Shown here: positions 1-4,363 of the stretch, piece after piece
Numbering within the stretch: position 1 is the first letter of the stretch
How the letters are laid out: each line of letters begins with the position of its first letter
Assembly: GCA_001798105.1 (NCBI GenBank)
Contig: MGRI01000013.1
Coordinates: 1-6,707, forward strand
Length of the DNA stretch: 6,707 nucleotides
Origin: Deltaproteobacteria bacterium RIFCSPHIGHO2_02_FULL_40_11
GTDB taxonomy: Bacteria; Bdellovibrionota; JACOXK01; 2-02-FULL-40-11
Direction of reading: 5' to 3'
The notes under the pieces: model-generated
The model's database searches: none
What the model was told of the DNA's origin: nothing
What the model saw: the letters and a program-made list of their open reading frames with translations, nothing else
Translations under genes and position numbers: made by a program

Positions 1-754
1 TGGGCTGGCGCGCCCCATTGGTCAAAGACATGCGCGCGTAAAAATCTTTTTTATATCCCACTTCCACCCCAACATCTCTTGTATCGAGGGCCAAATCATA
101 ATGTTCTTTAATTAAAGTGGCAGCCGTATTGTTATAGTCTAAAAAATCAATCCCAAAGGGCAGATGAAAAGACCCCAGCTGGGCATACAATGCATCACGC
201 GATACCTGCCCATAAGCCGTTAAAACAGGAACTGCAAAATTATACCCAAAAACCGTTAAAAAGTTTTCTGTCACCTGGGTTGTAATCAGAGGCTCTGCAC
301 GTACGAGATAAAAATTTTGAGGGTCATTTCTTTTTTCACTATAGAGATAACTTAAAACCAAATCGCCACTCACAGAGGTTTGAGAAAGAAGCGTTTCTTC
401 AGGAAACGTTTGCTCAACCGTTGAAACCACAACAGGTTTTTCTTCTTCCGGCGGCGCTTTTACTTTTTCTTTTTTAACTTTGGGTTTGGGTAGCAATACG
501 GGCTTTTTTTCAGCCACACGGATCACAGGTTTGGCTTGAGCATATTTTTGAACATCTTCAGCATAATTTTTAAGTGACCCATTGCGGCTAAAATATTTTC
601 CTTTTTGATTCAGCGGCCCACCCCCATTACGGTTGTAGTGGCACTCATAGCATCTCTTTTTTTCTTGCAGAGAAAACTTAGGGAGCGCCCACGCCACGGA
701 AACCAGCGAAAAACTTACATACGCGACACTAAAAAAGAGGGGTATTTTTTTCAT
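1..754 (-). CDS. Exported CXXCH-motif outer-membrane porin-like protein (3' end outside window)
   Basis: 251 codons are visible from an ATG at 754, and the frame is still open at the left edge. Residues 1-23 form a Sec signal peptide (MKK, hydrophobic core, likely cut after AWA). A single haem-c motif, CYECH, lies at residues 35-39 in a context (FSLQEKKRCYECH, then GPLNQKGKYF) like the N-terminal 'C..CH...PxLNxFGxxF' segment of a porin-like family with one CXXCH. Residues about 75-109 are rich in Pro, Lys and Glu, resembling a periplasmic linker. From about residue 128 alternating polar/hydrophobic strands begin, with a GSFHLPFG segment (residues 194-201) and 'RDVGVEVGY' typical of phosphate-selective-porin-like barrels. 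The start overlaps the upstream stop as ATGA and has no strong ribosome site of its own, so translation is probably coupled. The family assignment is from memory of motifs. Substrate and haem attachment are unproven. A role in electron transfer or ion passage across the outer membrane is inference. Confidence 0.72.
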   Translation of the reverse strand, partial: MKKIPLFFSVAYVSFSLVSVAWALPKFSLQEKKRCYECHYNRNGGGPLNQKGKYFSRNGSLKNYAEDVQKYAQAKPVIRVAEKKPVLLPKPKVKKEKVKAPPEEEKPVVVSTVEQTFPEETLLSQTSVSGDLVLSYLYSEKRNDPQNFYLVRAEPLITTQVTENFLTVFGYNFAVPVLTAYGQVSRDALYAQLGSFHLPFGIDFLDYNNTAATLIKEHYDLALDTRDVGVEVGYKKDFYARMSLTNGARQP

Positions 755-894
755 TCTTCGTTCTTCAGCTCAACTTCTTCACAATCGCTTTTCAGATCTT
801 TTAATTTTTTTAAGTACGCTTCATATTCTGCAAGGGTAATACTTTTATTTTGAATATTACGCTCAAGCACACGTTTGTCATATTGATTTTCCAT
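751..894 (-). CDS. Small conserved-looking 47-residue protein, coupled to the CXXCH barrel gene
   Basis: A 47-residue, strongly charged protein (MENQYDKRVLERNIQ...) that is mostly Lys, Glu, Leu and Asp, with no signal peptide or membrane segment, so it is probably cytoplasmic and helical. The 'RVLERNI...SITLAEYEAYLKKLKDL' layout resembles short uncharacterised proteins I associate with Deltaproteobacteria and Myxococcota ('R.V.RNI..G.IT..EYE.YL..LPD'); this is recollection, not a search. The ATG at 894 is preceded 5 bases away by a perfect AAGGAGG. A longer reading from a GTG at 984 has no ribosome site, so the shorter form is preferred. The stop codon overlaps the ATG of the downstream exported haem-motif protein by 4 bases, so the two are almost certainly one transcription and translation unit. 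Function unknown. A role in expression or assembly of its partner is only suggested by the coupling. No convincing promoter was found upstream. Confidence 0.7.
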   Translation of the reverse strand: MENQYDKRVLERNIQNKSITLAEYEAYLKKLKDLKSDCEEVELKNEE

Positions 895-899
895 CTTGT

Positions 900-906
900 C
901 CTCCTT
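900..906 (-). promoter_or_regulatory. Strong Shine-Dalgarno site of the 47-residue protein
   Basis: AAGGAGG on the minus strand, 5 bases upstream of the ATG at 894. It fixes the start of the small protein at 894 rather than the in-frame GTG at 984. It is also the only strong ribosome site for the two-gene unit. Confidence 0.8.
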
Positions 907-997
907 GTAAGAAAGTTTTTTAACACATTCCCAGCCGTCCTTCAAATTTTTTATATGAACACCGCTCCAGAACTTCTTTGTCACACTTCAATTTTTG

Positions 998-1026
998 TTG
1001 ACTTTAAAATATCAACCTCTTATCAT
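998..1026 (+). promoter_or_regulatory. Sigma-70 promoter of the HU gene
   Basis: TTGACT (998-1003) and TATCAT (1021-1026) are separated by exactly 17 bases. Each hexamer has one mismatch to the housekeeping consensus. Transcription would start near 1033, giving a leader of about 64 bases before the ATG at 1097. An inverted repeat GTTGA-N10-TCAAC (997-1016) covers the -35 element and spacer and could be an operator, although arms this short occur by chance. Confidence 0.75.
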
Positions 1027-1096
1027 CACGAATATTGTTGGAGTTGTTGTTAACCATCTTTAACATAAACATAACCGAGTAAAGGAGAAAATAAAC

Positions 1097-1369
1097 ATGA
1101 ATAAAGCTGAACTCGTATCACGTGTTGCACGTGATGCAAAGCTTTCAAAAACGGCCACAGAAAATGTCTTGAATGCCATTCTCGACAATATCGTTAAAAC
1201 CGTTAAAAAAGGACAAGATGTTCGTTTGGTTGATTTTGGAACTTTCTGCGTTGGAAGACGCAAAGCCAGAAGAGGCGTCAACCCTCAAACAGGAAAAGAA
1301 ATTACCATTCCTGCAAGAAAATTACCAAAATTTAGACCTGGAAGACACTTCAAAAAACAAGTGAAGTAG
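1097..1369 (+). CDS. hup: HU-family nucleoid DNA-binding protein
   Basis: A 90-residue histone-like protein, the usual length for HU. Like other HU proteins it should act as a dimer that bends and compacts DNA. The N-terminal helices (MNKAELVSRVARDAKLSKTA) are typical. DFGTF (residues 46-50) matches the conserved G/DFGTF turn, and NPQTGKEI (62-69) is the tip of the DNA-binding arm with the intercalating Pro63. The C-terminus (FRPGRHFKKQV) is the basic HU end. One deviation is Val61 where most HU proteins have Arg ('GVNPQTG' instead of 'GRNPQTG'). AAAGGAG (1081-1087) precedes the ATG. It is a single-gene unit with its own promoter and a strong terminator, diverging from the small-protein/CXXCH-barrel pair. 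HU versus IHF is decided by the arm sequence and the lack of IHF-specific motifs. Which HU paralogue this is cannot be told. Confidence 0.95.
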   Translation: MNKAELVSRVARDAKLSKTATENVLNAILDNIVKTVKKGQDVRLVDFGTFCVGRRKARRGVNPQTGKEITIPARKLPKFRPGRHFKKQVK

Positions 1370-1393
1370 TTTTTCATTTCAAAGGTTTTAAAT

Positions 1394-1423
1394 AAAAAGG
1401 GAGCTTTCGGGCTCCCTTTTTTT
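1394..1423. terminator. Bidirectional rho-independent terminator between HU and rhomboid genes
   Basis: An 11-bp perfect stem, AAAAAGGGAGC / GCTCCCTTTTT, with a 6-base loop (1405-1410), continues into a T run on the plus strand. The mirrored A run gives a T run on the minus strand. It lies 24 bases after the HU stop. On the other side its outer edge overlaps the stop codon of the convergent rhomboid gene (1422-1424), so it probably serves both genes. Confidence 0.92.
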
Positions 1424-2120
1424 ATGCACTCCCGCCATCAATGACAATAAACTGAGGTTTCTTTTTTCGGCGAAATATCCGAGATAAAATAAGCGGCGGC
1501 CCCTTAATTTTATACATAATGTAGATATACCCCGCAGCCATCCCACCCAAATGGGCAATATGGGCAATGCCATCTGAGGTATAAAAGACAGATGAAAAAA
1601 TCTCAATGAGCCCAATTCCTAAAACAAAATATTTTGCCCGAATCAAAACAGGAAAGGGGAAAAGAATCAGCATGCGATTTCCAAAGAAAATCGCATAGGC
1701 AACTAAAATGCCATACACAGCCCCGGATGCCCCAATAATGGGAATGACTGAGGTATAAGAAAAAAGCACATTGCATAAAGCTGCCCCCAGGCCACAGATT
1801 AAGTAATATTTTAAAAATCCTTTTGACCAAAAAACTTTTTCTTCAATTTCTCCCCCCAACATCCACAAAACAAGCATGTTAAAAAGAATATGCATCAAAC
1901 TTCCATGCAAAAACATGTAGGAAAAAAACTGCCAAACAAATCCTTTATGGGTTACAAAATACGGGACCAGGCCAAAATACAAACTCACATCAAAGCCAAT
2001 CCCCTTTTCAAAAATCATTTGAAGCACAAAAATGATGCAATTTATGATGATTAAAATTTTTACCATCGGGGTCATTCTTCCCCCAAAGGTCATTTGTGGA
2101 TTTTGTCGATAAGCGTTCAT
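1422..2120 (-). CDS. Rhomboid-family intramembrane serine protease
   Basis: An integral inner-membrane protease that cleaves transmembrane segments using a Ser-His dyad. Numbered from the upstream TTG at 2126 (234 residues), the motifs are HGSLMHILFN (74-83; His79 and Asn83 match the oxyanion-hole pair of E. coli GlpG), GASGAVYG (132-139; nucleophile Ser134) and AHLGG (191-195; catalytic His192). LGGEIEEK follows helix 2 as in GlpG. Six hydrophobic segments fit the basic six-helix core. The tail is short and basic (RIFRRKKKP), ending in VIDGGSA. There is no extra cytosolic domain. Start choice: ATG at 2120 gives 232 residues; the in-frame TTG two codons earlier and an ATG for Met18 (after a GGGGGAAGA stretch) are alternatives, and none has a textbook ribosome site. 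It is transcribed alone and convergent with HU. The substrate is unknown. Confidence 0.93.
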   Translation of the reverse strand: MNAYRQNPQMTFGGRMTPMVKILIIINCIIFVLQMIFEKGIGFDVSLYFGLVPYFVTHKGFVWQFFSYMFLHGSLMHILFNMLVLWMLGGEIEEKVFWSKGFLKYYLICGLGAALCNVLFSYTSVIPIIGASGAVYGILVAYAIFFGNRMLILFPFPVLIRAKYFVLGIGLIEIFSSVFYTSDGIAHIAHLGGMAAGYIYIMYKIKGPPLILSRIFRRKKKPQFIVIDGGSA

Positions 2121-2121
2121 G

Positions 2122-2134
2122 TTCAAGTCTTGAA
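2122..2134. repeat. Perfect 13-base palindrome at the rhomboid start
   Basis: TTCAAG-T-CTTGAA is a perfect 6-bp inverted repeat with a 1-base centre, ending one base upstream of the rhomboid ATG at 2120 and covering the alternative TTG start. The tight spacing does not favour an RNA hairpin but would suit a dimeric repressor. It sits where a ribosome site would be expected. It may be chance. Confidence 0.35.
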
Positions 2135-2272
2135 ATTATTACAAGTTGAAAATTTCATATACATGGGTTGCCCACTTTTTTCATTAAAATTCAGCCGAAA
2201 AAAAAGGACTAAGGTATTAGACTTATTTGTTTTTTTAACAGGATGCCTTTCTTTTCATCACCTTTTAAGTTC

Positions 2273-2288
2273 TGGCATAACATTTGCT
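2273..2288 (+). promoter_or_regulatory. Sigma-54 (RpoN) promoter upstream of the PilZ gene
   Basis: TGGCATAACATTTGCT matches the sigma-54 consensus TGGCAYRN4TTGCW at every defined position. The GG (2274-2275) and GC (2286-2287) dinucleotides have the required spacing. Transcription would begin about 12 bases after the GC, near 2299, giving a leader of roughly 148 bases before the PilZ ATG. Sigma-54 promoters need an enhancer-binding activator; none is encoded in this window. Confidence 0.7.
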
Positions 2289-2350
2289 ACTTAGTAGTGT
2301 AACAGATGTTATTATATTTAAAAAACGCTTTATGTATTTTTTACAAAAAC

Positions 2351-2377
2351 TTGCGAGAATCCTTTTCATTCTTGCAA
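2351..2377 (+). repeat. Inverted repeat in the presumed PilZ leader
   Basis: TTGCGAGAAT (2351-2360) and ATTCTTGCAA (2368-2377) are inverted copies with one mismatch, which becomes a G-U pair in RNA, around a 7-base spacer. If transcription starts near 2299 this is a 10-bp leader hairpin. Read as DNA it could be an operator or activator site. It is not followed by a T run, so it is not a standard terminator. Confidence 0.5.
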
Positions 2378-2446
2378 AGTTTAGGGCAGTTTGTTACAGT
2401 TTGATCGAAGTGTTGTGTAGGTCCATTAACTAAGGAAGGTGTTGAA

Positions 2447-2803
2447 ATGACTAAGAAAAATGCGTCTGAGAAGAAACACCCCGATAAACGGGCATACCCA
2501 CGAATTTCTGTAAATATGTGGGTACGAGAAGAACGGTCTGATTATTATTTCCTGTATAAAGCCACAGATATCTCTGAAGGTGGGTTATTTTTAGAAAAAA
2601 AGATTGATAGTCCAAATCCTCAAGTTCGCTCCATGTTTAAATTTACACTGCCAAAATCATCCAGGCTGATTGAGGCCGAGGGGGGGGTTGTCTATACAGC
2701 CACTTCAAAACAGGGAAATCGTGTGGGTTCGGGTGTTCGGTTTGACCAAATGTCAAACCATGATCGAAAGCTTATTTTAAAGTTTATTCGGCAAGCCCAA
2801 TAG
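2447..2803 (+). CDS. Single-domain PilZ c-di-GMP receptor protein
   Basis: A 118-residue cytoplasmic protein consisting of little more than a PilZ domain. Both halves of the c-di-GMP-binding signature are present: RxxxR at Arg15-Arg19 (RAYPR) and D/NxSxxG at residues 41-46 (DISEGG). The rest follows the PilZ beta-barrel pattern, ending in the usual 'GSGVRFDQMS...' strand (about 93-103) and a C-terminal helix. It should therefore bind c-di-GMP and act as an adaptor, with an unknown partner, in motility, adhesion, exopolysaccharide or cell-cycle control. AAGGAAGG lies 7 bases upstream of the ATG. The only promoter-like element is of the sigma-54 type, a class common for flagellar and pilus genes. 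A run of eight G (2680-2687) lies in the coding sequence. The stop is 4 bases from the stop of the convergent epimerase gene, with no separate terminator. Confidence 0.92.
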   Translation: MTKKNASEKKHPDKRAYPRISVNMWVREERSDYYFLYKATDISEGGLFLEKKIDSPNPQVRSMFKFTLPKSSRLIEAEGGVVYTATSKQGNRVGSGVRFDQMSNHDRKLILKFIRQAQ

Positions 2804-2807
2804 TAAA

Positions 2808-3248
2808 CTAGGAGACCTTCTCGGCCACTTCGTGGCCTCGAGGTGAAATATGCTTGCAGCATATTTCAATCAAAATGCCGTGTGTGGATTTGGGATGTAA
2901 AAAGTTCACCCAAGCGCCTTCAGCTCCCTTTTTTGCTTTGGGATATAAAACCTGAAAACCGGATTGCATCAGTTCTTTTGAAGCTGCTTCAATATCTTCC
3001 ACTTCTAAACAAATATGATGCACGCCCTCTCCCTTTTTTTCTAAAAACTTAGAGATGACTGAATCTTTGTGAAGCGGTTCTAAAAGCTCAAAGCGCGTGT
3101 CCCCCACCGGCAAAAAAGCAACGTTTACGTTCATGTCTGAAACCGCTTCAATTTTTGAAACTTTAAGTCCCAAAGCTTTATACGTTTCACATGCTTTTTT
3201 TAAGTTATGAACAGCAATGCCAATATGGTCAATTTTTTTGGATATCAT
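2808..3248 (-). CDS. mce: Methylmalonyl-CoA epimerase (VOC/glyoxalase family)
   Basis: Interconverts the (R) and (S) forms of methylmalonyl-CoA, linking propionyl-CoA carboxylase and methylmalonyl-CoA mutase in propionate and odd-chain/branched amino-acid metabolism. The protein is 146 residues with two VOC half-modules. Expected metal ligands are His8 (KIDHIGIAV), Glu54 (FELLEP), His77 or His78 (GVHHICLEV) and Glu128 (GILIEIC). 'EGVHHICLEVEDI' and 'HPKSTHGILIEI' are characteristic of Mce rather than glyoxalase I. The usual protein ends soon after the last ligand; here about 16 further residues (KHISPRGHEVAEKVS region) are encoded by two palindromes and look like an added tail. The ribosome site is weak (AAGG). 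A strong terminator lies 40 bases upstream, leaving almost no room for a promoter. No mutase or carboxylase gene is nearby. Confidence 0.9.
   Translation of the reverse strand: MISKKIDHIGIAVHNLKKACETYKALGLKVSKIEAVSDMNVNVAFLPVGDTRFELLEPLHKDSVISKFLEKKGEGVHHICLEVEDIEAASKELMQSGFQVLYPKAKKGAEGAWVNFLHPKSTHGILIEICCKHISPRGHEVAEKVS
2815..2868. repeat. Twin palindromes in the 3' end of the epimerase gene
   Basis: First palindrome: GGCCAC-TTC-GTGGCC (2823-2837), with possible outer pairing ACCT (2815-2818) / AGGT (2841-2844). Second palindrome: GAAATATGCT-TGC-AGCATATTTC (2845-2867), a perfect 10-bp stem extended by one T-A pair (2844/2868). Both are inside the mce reading frame and just past the convergent PilZ stop. 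Neither has a T run. They could be a palindromic repeat element fused into the gene, or act as RNA-stabilising or terminating structures for the two convergent transcripts. Confidence 0.7.
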
Positions 3249-3287
3249 AATGCCTTAGCTCTAATGGAACCCCTATTTTTCTGCAAT

Positions 3288-3320
3288 AAAAAAGGCCGCG
3301 ATATTACGCGGCCTTTTTTT
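3288..3320. terminator. Rho-independent terminator after the secreted protein gene
   Basis: GGCCGCG (3294-3300) and CGCGGCC (3307-3313) form a 7-bp GC stem with loop ATATTA. It is flanked by six A and seven T that extend the stem and provide T runs on both strands. It lies 18 bases beyond the stop of the minus-strand gene that ends at 3338, so it should end that transcript and separate it from mce. Confidence 0.92.
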
Positions 3321-3337
3321 GTAAAAGATCGTTTTTT

Positions 3338-4231
3338 TTAAAGCAATGAATAATTCAGCGTTAAGAGCAAAGATGTATTTTTAAGACGTGCATCCGCTGA
3401 TTCATTCCACTTTGATAAGTTTTGGTTGGGTGCTTTAAAAATAGCTTCCAATGTGGTTGAAAGTTTATCAACCAAAGAAAGATCTGCTTTTAAAACTGCT
3501 TCCAACGAATTTTTATCATTGGTTGAAGCCTGGTCAGCGCTTCGAACAAAATAATTATAAAAATCAACATAAGTACCTAATGTTAAAGTGTTATTCACTT
3601 TATAATCCACAGCTACTTCATTGACAATAACCCATCTGGGATTCATCGCTCTGACAGTAGCAGTGGTCTTGCTGACATTTTCAGCTAATAGGTAGGTATA
3701 TCTTTGAACCAAGTTTGTGGCAGAAAGTGTCCATGCACCGAGTTCTTTACTTGCACTGACCAAAGAACGATAGGCTCCCATATTTGGATTTCTATTACGT
3801 CCTCTGTGAGCGCTGTTTTCTGTCACAGGTAAATAAGATCTCACATATCCTGTTACAGAAATATCGGAAACATTTAAAAGTTCCTTCTTGGATAAAGTCA
3901 AATAAGGATCTTTTAATGTAAAATAACGATCGATATTGGAATTTTCTTCATTGGGTGAAAATGCATTGTCAACGGGAACGGTTGCTTTTAATCCCACATC
4001 TCCCCATAAACTTCGCCCCACATTAAAATAAGTTGTATTGGAAGTTGCAGATGCAGCTTTTCCAACAATGTCACGTCCAAGCTCCACCATTACACTTGCA
4101 GACCATGGGCTTTTAACCACTTCGGCTTCCACTTGTGACGTTTGAGATGATTCAGAAGCTGGATGTTCTGCAAACAAAACACCACTTCCAAATAAGCTCA
4201 CCACTGAAATTAAAATAAAAAGTTTCTTCAT
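3338..4231 (-). CDS. Secreted, probably outer-membrane beta-barrel protein of unknown function
   Basis: A 297-residue protein that I do not recognise as a named family. Residues 1-21 are a clear Sec signal peptide (MKKLFILIS..., ending VLFA). A short Ser/Glu/Gln-rich stretch follows (22-40). The remainder is a series of amphipathic segments with alternating residues and aromatic girdle positions (for example SASVMVELGRDIV, SVTGYVRSYLPV, WTLSATNLVQRYTYLL, VNEVAVDYKVNNTLTLGTYVDFYNYF, LLLTLNYSLL) separated by polar turns. This is the usual look of a small outer-membrane barrel of perhaps 10-12 strands. The last residue is Leu rather than the common Phe/Trp. There are no cysteines. The ATG is preceded by AAGGAGG 7 bases away. 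It forms its own unit with a candidate promoter upstream and a strong terminator downstream. A pore or structural role is inference. Confidence 0.8.
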   Translation of the reverse strand: MKKLFILISVVSLFGSGVLFAEHPASESSQTSQVEAEVVKSPWSASVMVELGRDIVGKAASATSNTTYFNVGRSLWGDVGLKATVPVDNAFSPNEENSNIDRYFTLKDPYLTLSKKELLNVSDISVTGYVRSYLPVTENSAHRGRNRNPNMGAYRSLVSASKELGAWTLSATNLVQRYTYLLAENVSKTTATVRAMNPRWVIVNEVAVDYKVNNTLTLGTYVDFYNYFVRSADQASTNDKNSLEAVLKADLSLVDKLSTTLEAIFKAPNQNLSKWNESADARLKNTSLLLTLNYSLL

Positions 4232-4284
4232 TGATTTTCCTCCTTGTTCATCTACAGCAATTTACTGAGGGTGCCGTAGAGATG

Positions 4285-4320
4285 AGTAAGAGTTATGCCA
4301 AAAAAAGGGGCATTCGTCAA
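4285..4320 (-). promoter_or_regulatory. Promoter of the secreted protein gene
   Basis: On the minus strand TTGACG (4315-4320) and CATAAC (4292-4297) are 17 bases apart. The -35 is one base off consensus and the -10 matches four of six. Transcription would start near 4285, about 54 bases before the ATG at 4231. The overlapping minus-strand sequence TGGCATAACTCTTACT (4285-4300) resembles a sigma-54 site but has AC in place of the critical GC, so sigma-70 is preferred. Confidence 0.55.
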
Positions 4321-4331
4321 CCCCCTATTTT
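4300..4331 (-). terminator. Probable rho-independent terminator of enolase
   Basis: Read on the minus strand, AAAA-T-AGGGG (4331-4322), an 11-base loop and CCCC followed by seven T (4310-4300) form a stem with one mismatch and a T run, 33 bases after the enolase stop. The large loop and short GC core make it weaker than the other terminators here. The loop contains the -35 hexamer of the next gene's promoter. Confidence 0.5.
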
Positions 4332-4363
4332 GGATCACCTAACCTATTGAAATTACTTATAAA

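Larger units (their letters stand above)
2127..2446. other. 320-base divergent intergenic region (rhomboid / PilZ)
   Basis: No credible gene is seen on either strand; the open frames here are short and lack ribosome sites. The stretch contains the palindrome at the rhomboid start, a sigma-54-type element (2273-2288), a short dyad TAACA-GA-TGTTA (2300-2311), a longer inverted repeat (2351-2377) and the PilZ ribosome site (AAGGAAGG, 2432-2439). Its length and AT-richness suit a regulated promoter with an upstream activator site. No clear sigma-70 promoter for the rhomboid gene was recognised on the minus strand. Confidence 0.7.

Noticed and set aside
605..853. Plus-strand open frame of 82 codons
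   Set aside because: Antisense to the signal peptide and CXXCH region of the exported protein and to the small gene. No ribosome site and a composition unlike a protein gene.
895..984. Longer form of the small protein starting at a GTG (984)
   Set aside because: There is no ribosome site at the GTG, whereas the ATG at 894 has a perfect AAGGAGG at the right distance.
955..1000. Promoter for the small-protein/CXXCH-barrel unit (TATAAA-like -10 on the minus strand)
   Set aside because: No acceptable -35 hexamer at 16-18 bases, so it is not called.
850..1053. Plus-strand open frame of 67 codons upstream of HU
   Set aside because: Covers the start of the small gene on the other strand and contains the HU promoter. 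No supporting ribosome site.
1060..1281. Minus-strand open frame antisense to HU
   Set aside because: HU on the plus strand is unmistakable and the antisense frame has no recognisable protein features.
2094..2294. Plus-strand open frame of 66 codons in the rhomboid/PilZ gap
   Set aside because: Overlaps the rhomboid start and the sigma-54 element, with no ribosome site and no family resemblance.
4285..4300. Second sigma-54 site (TGGCATAACTCTTACT, minus strand) before the secreted protein gene
   Set aside because: The essential GC of the -12 element is AC here, and a reasonable sigma-70 promoter covers the same bases.
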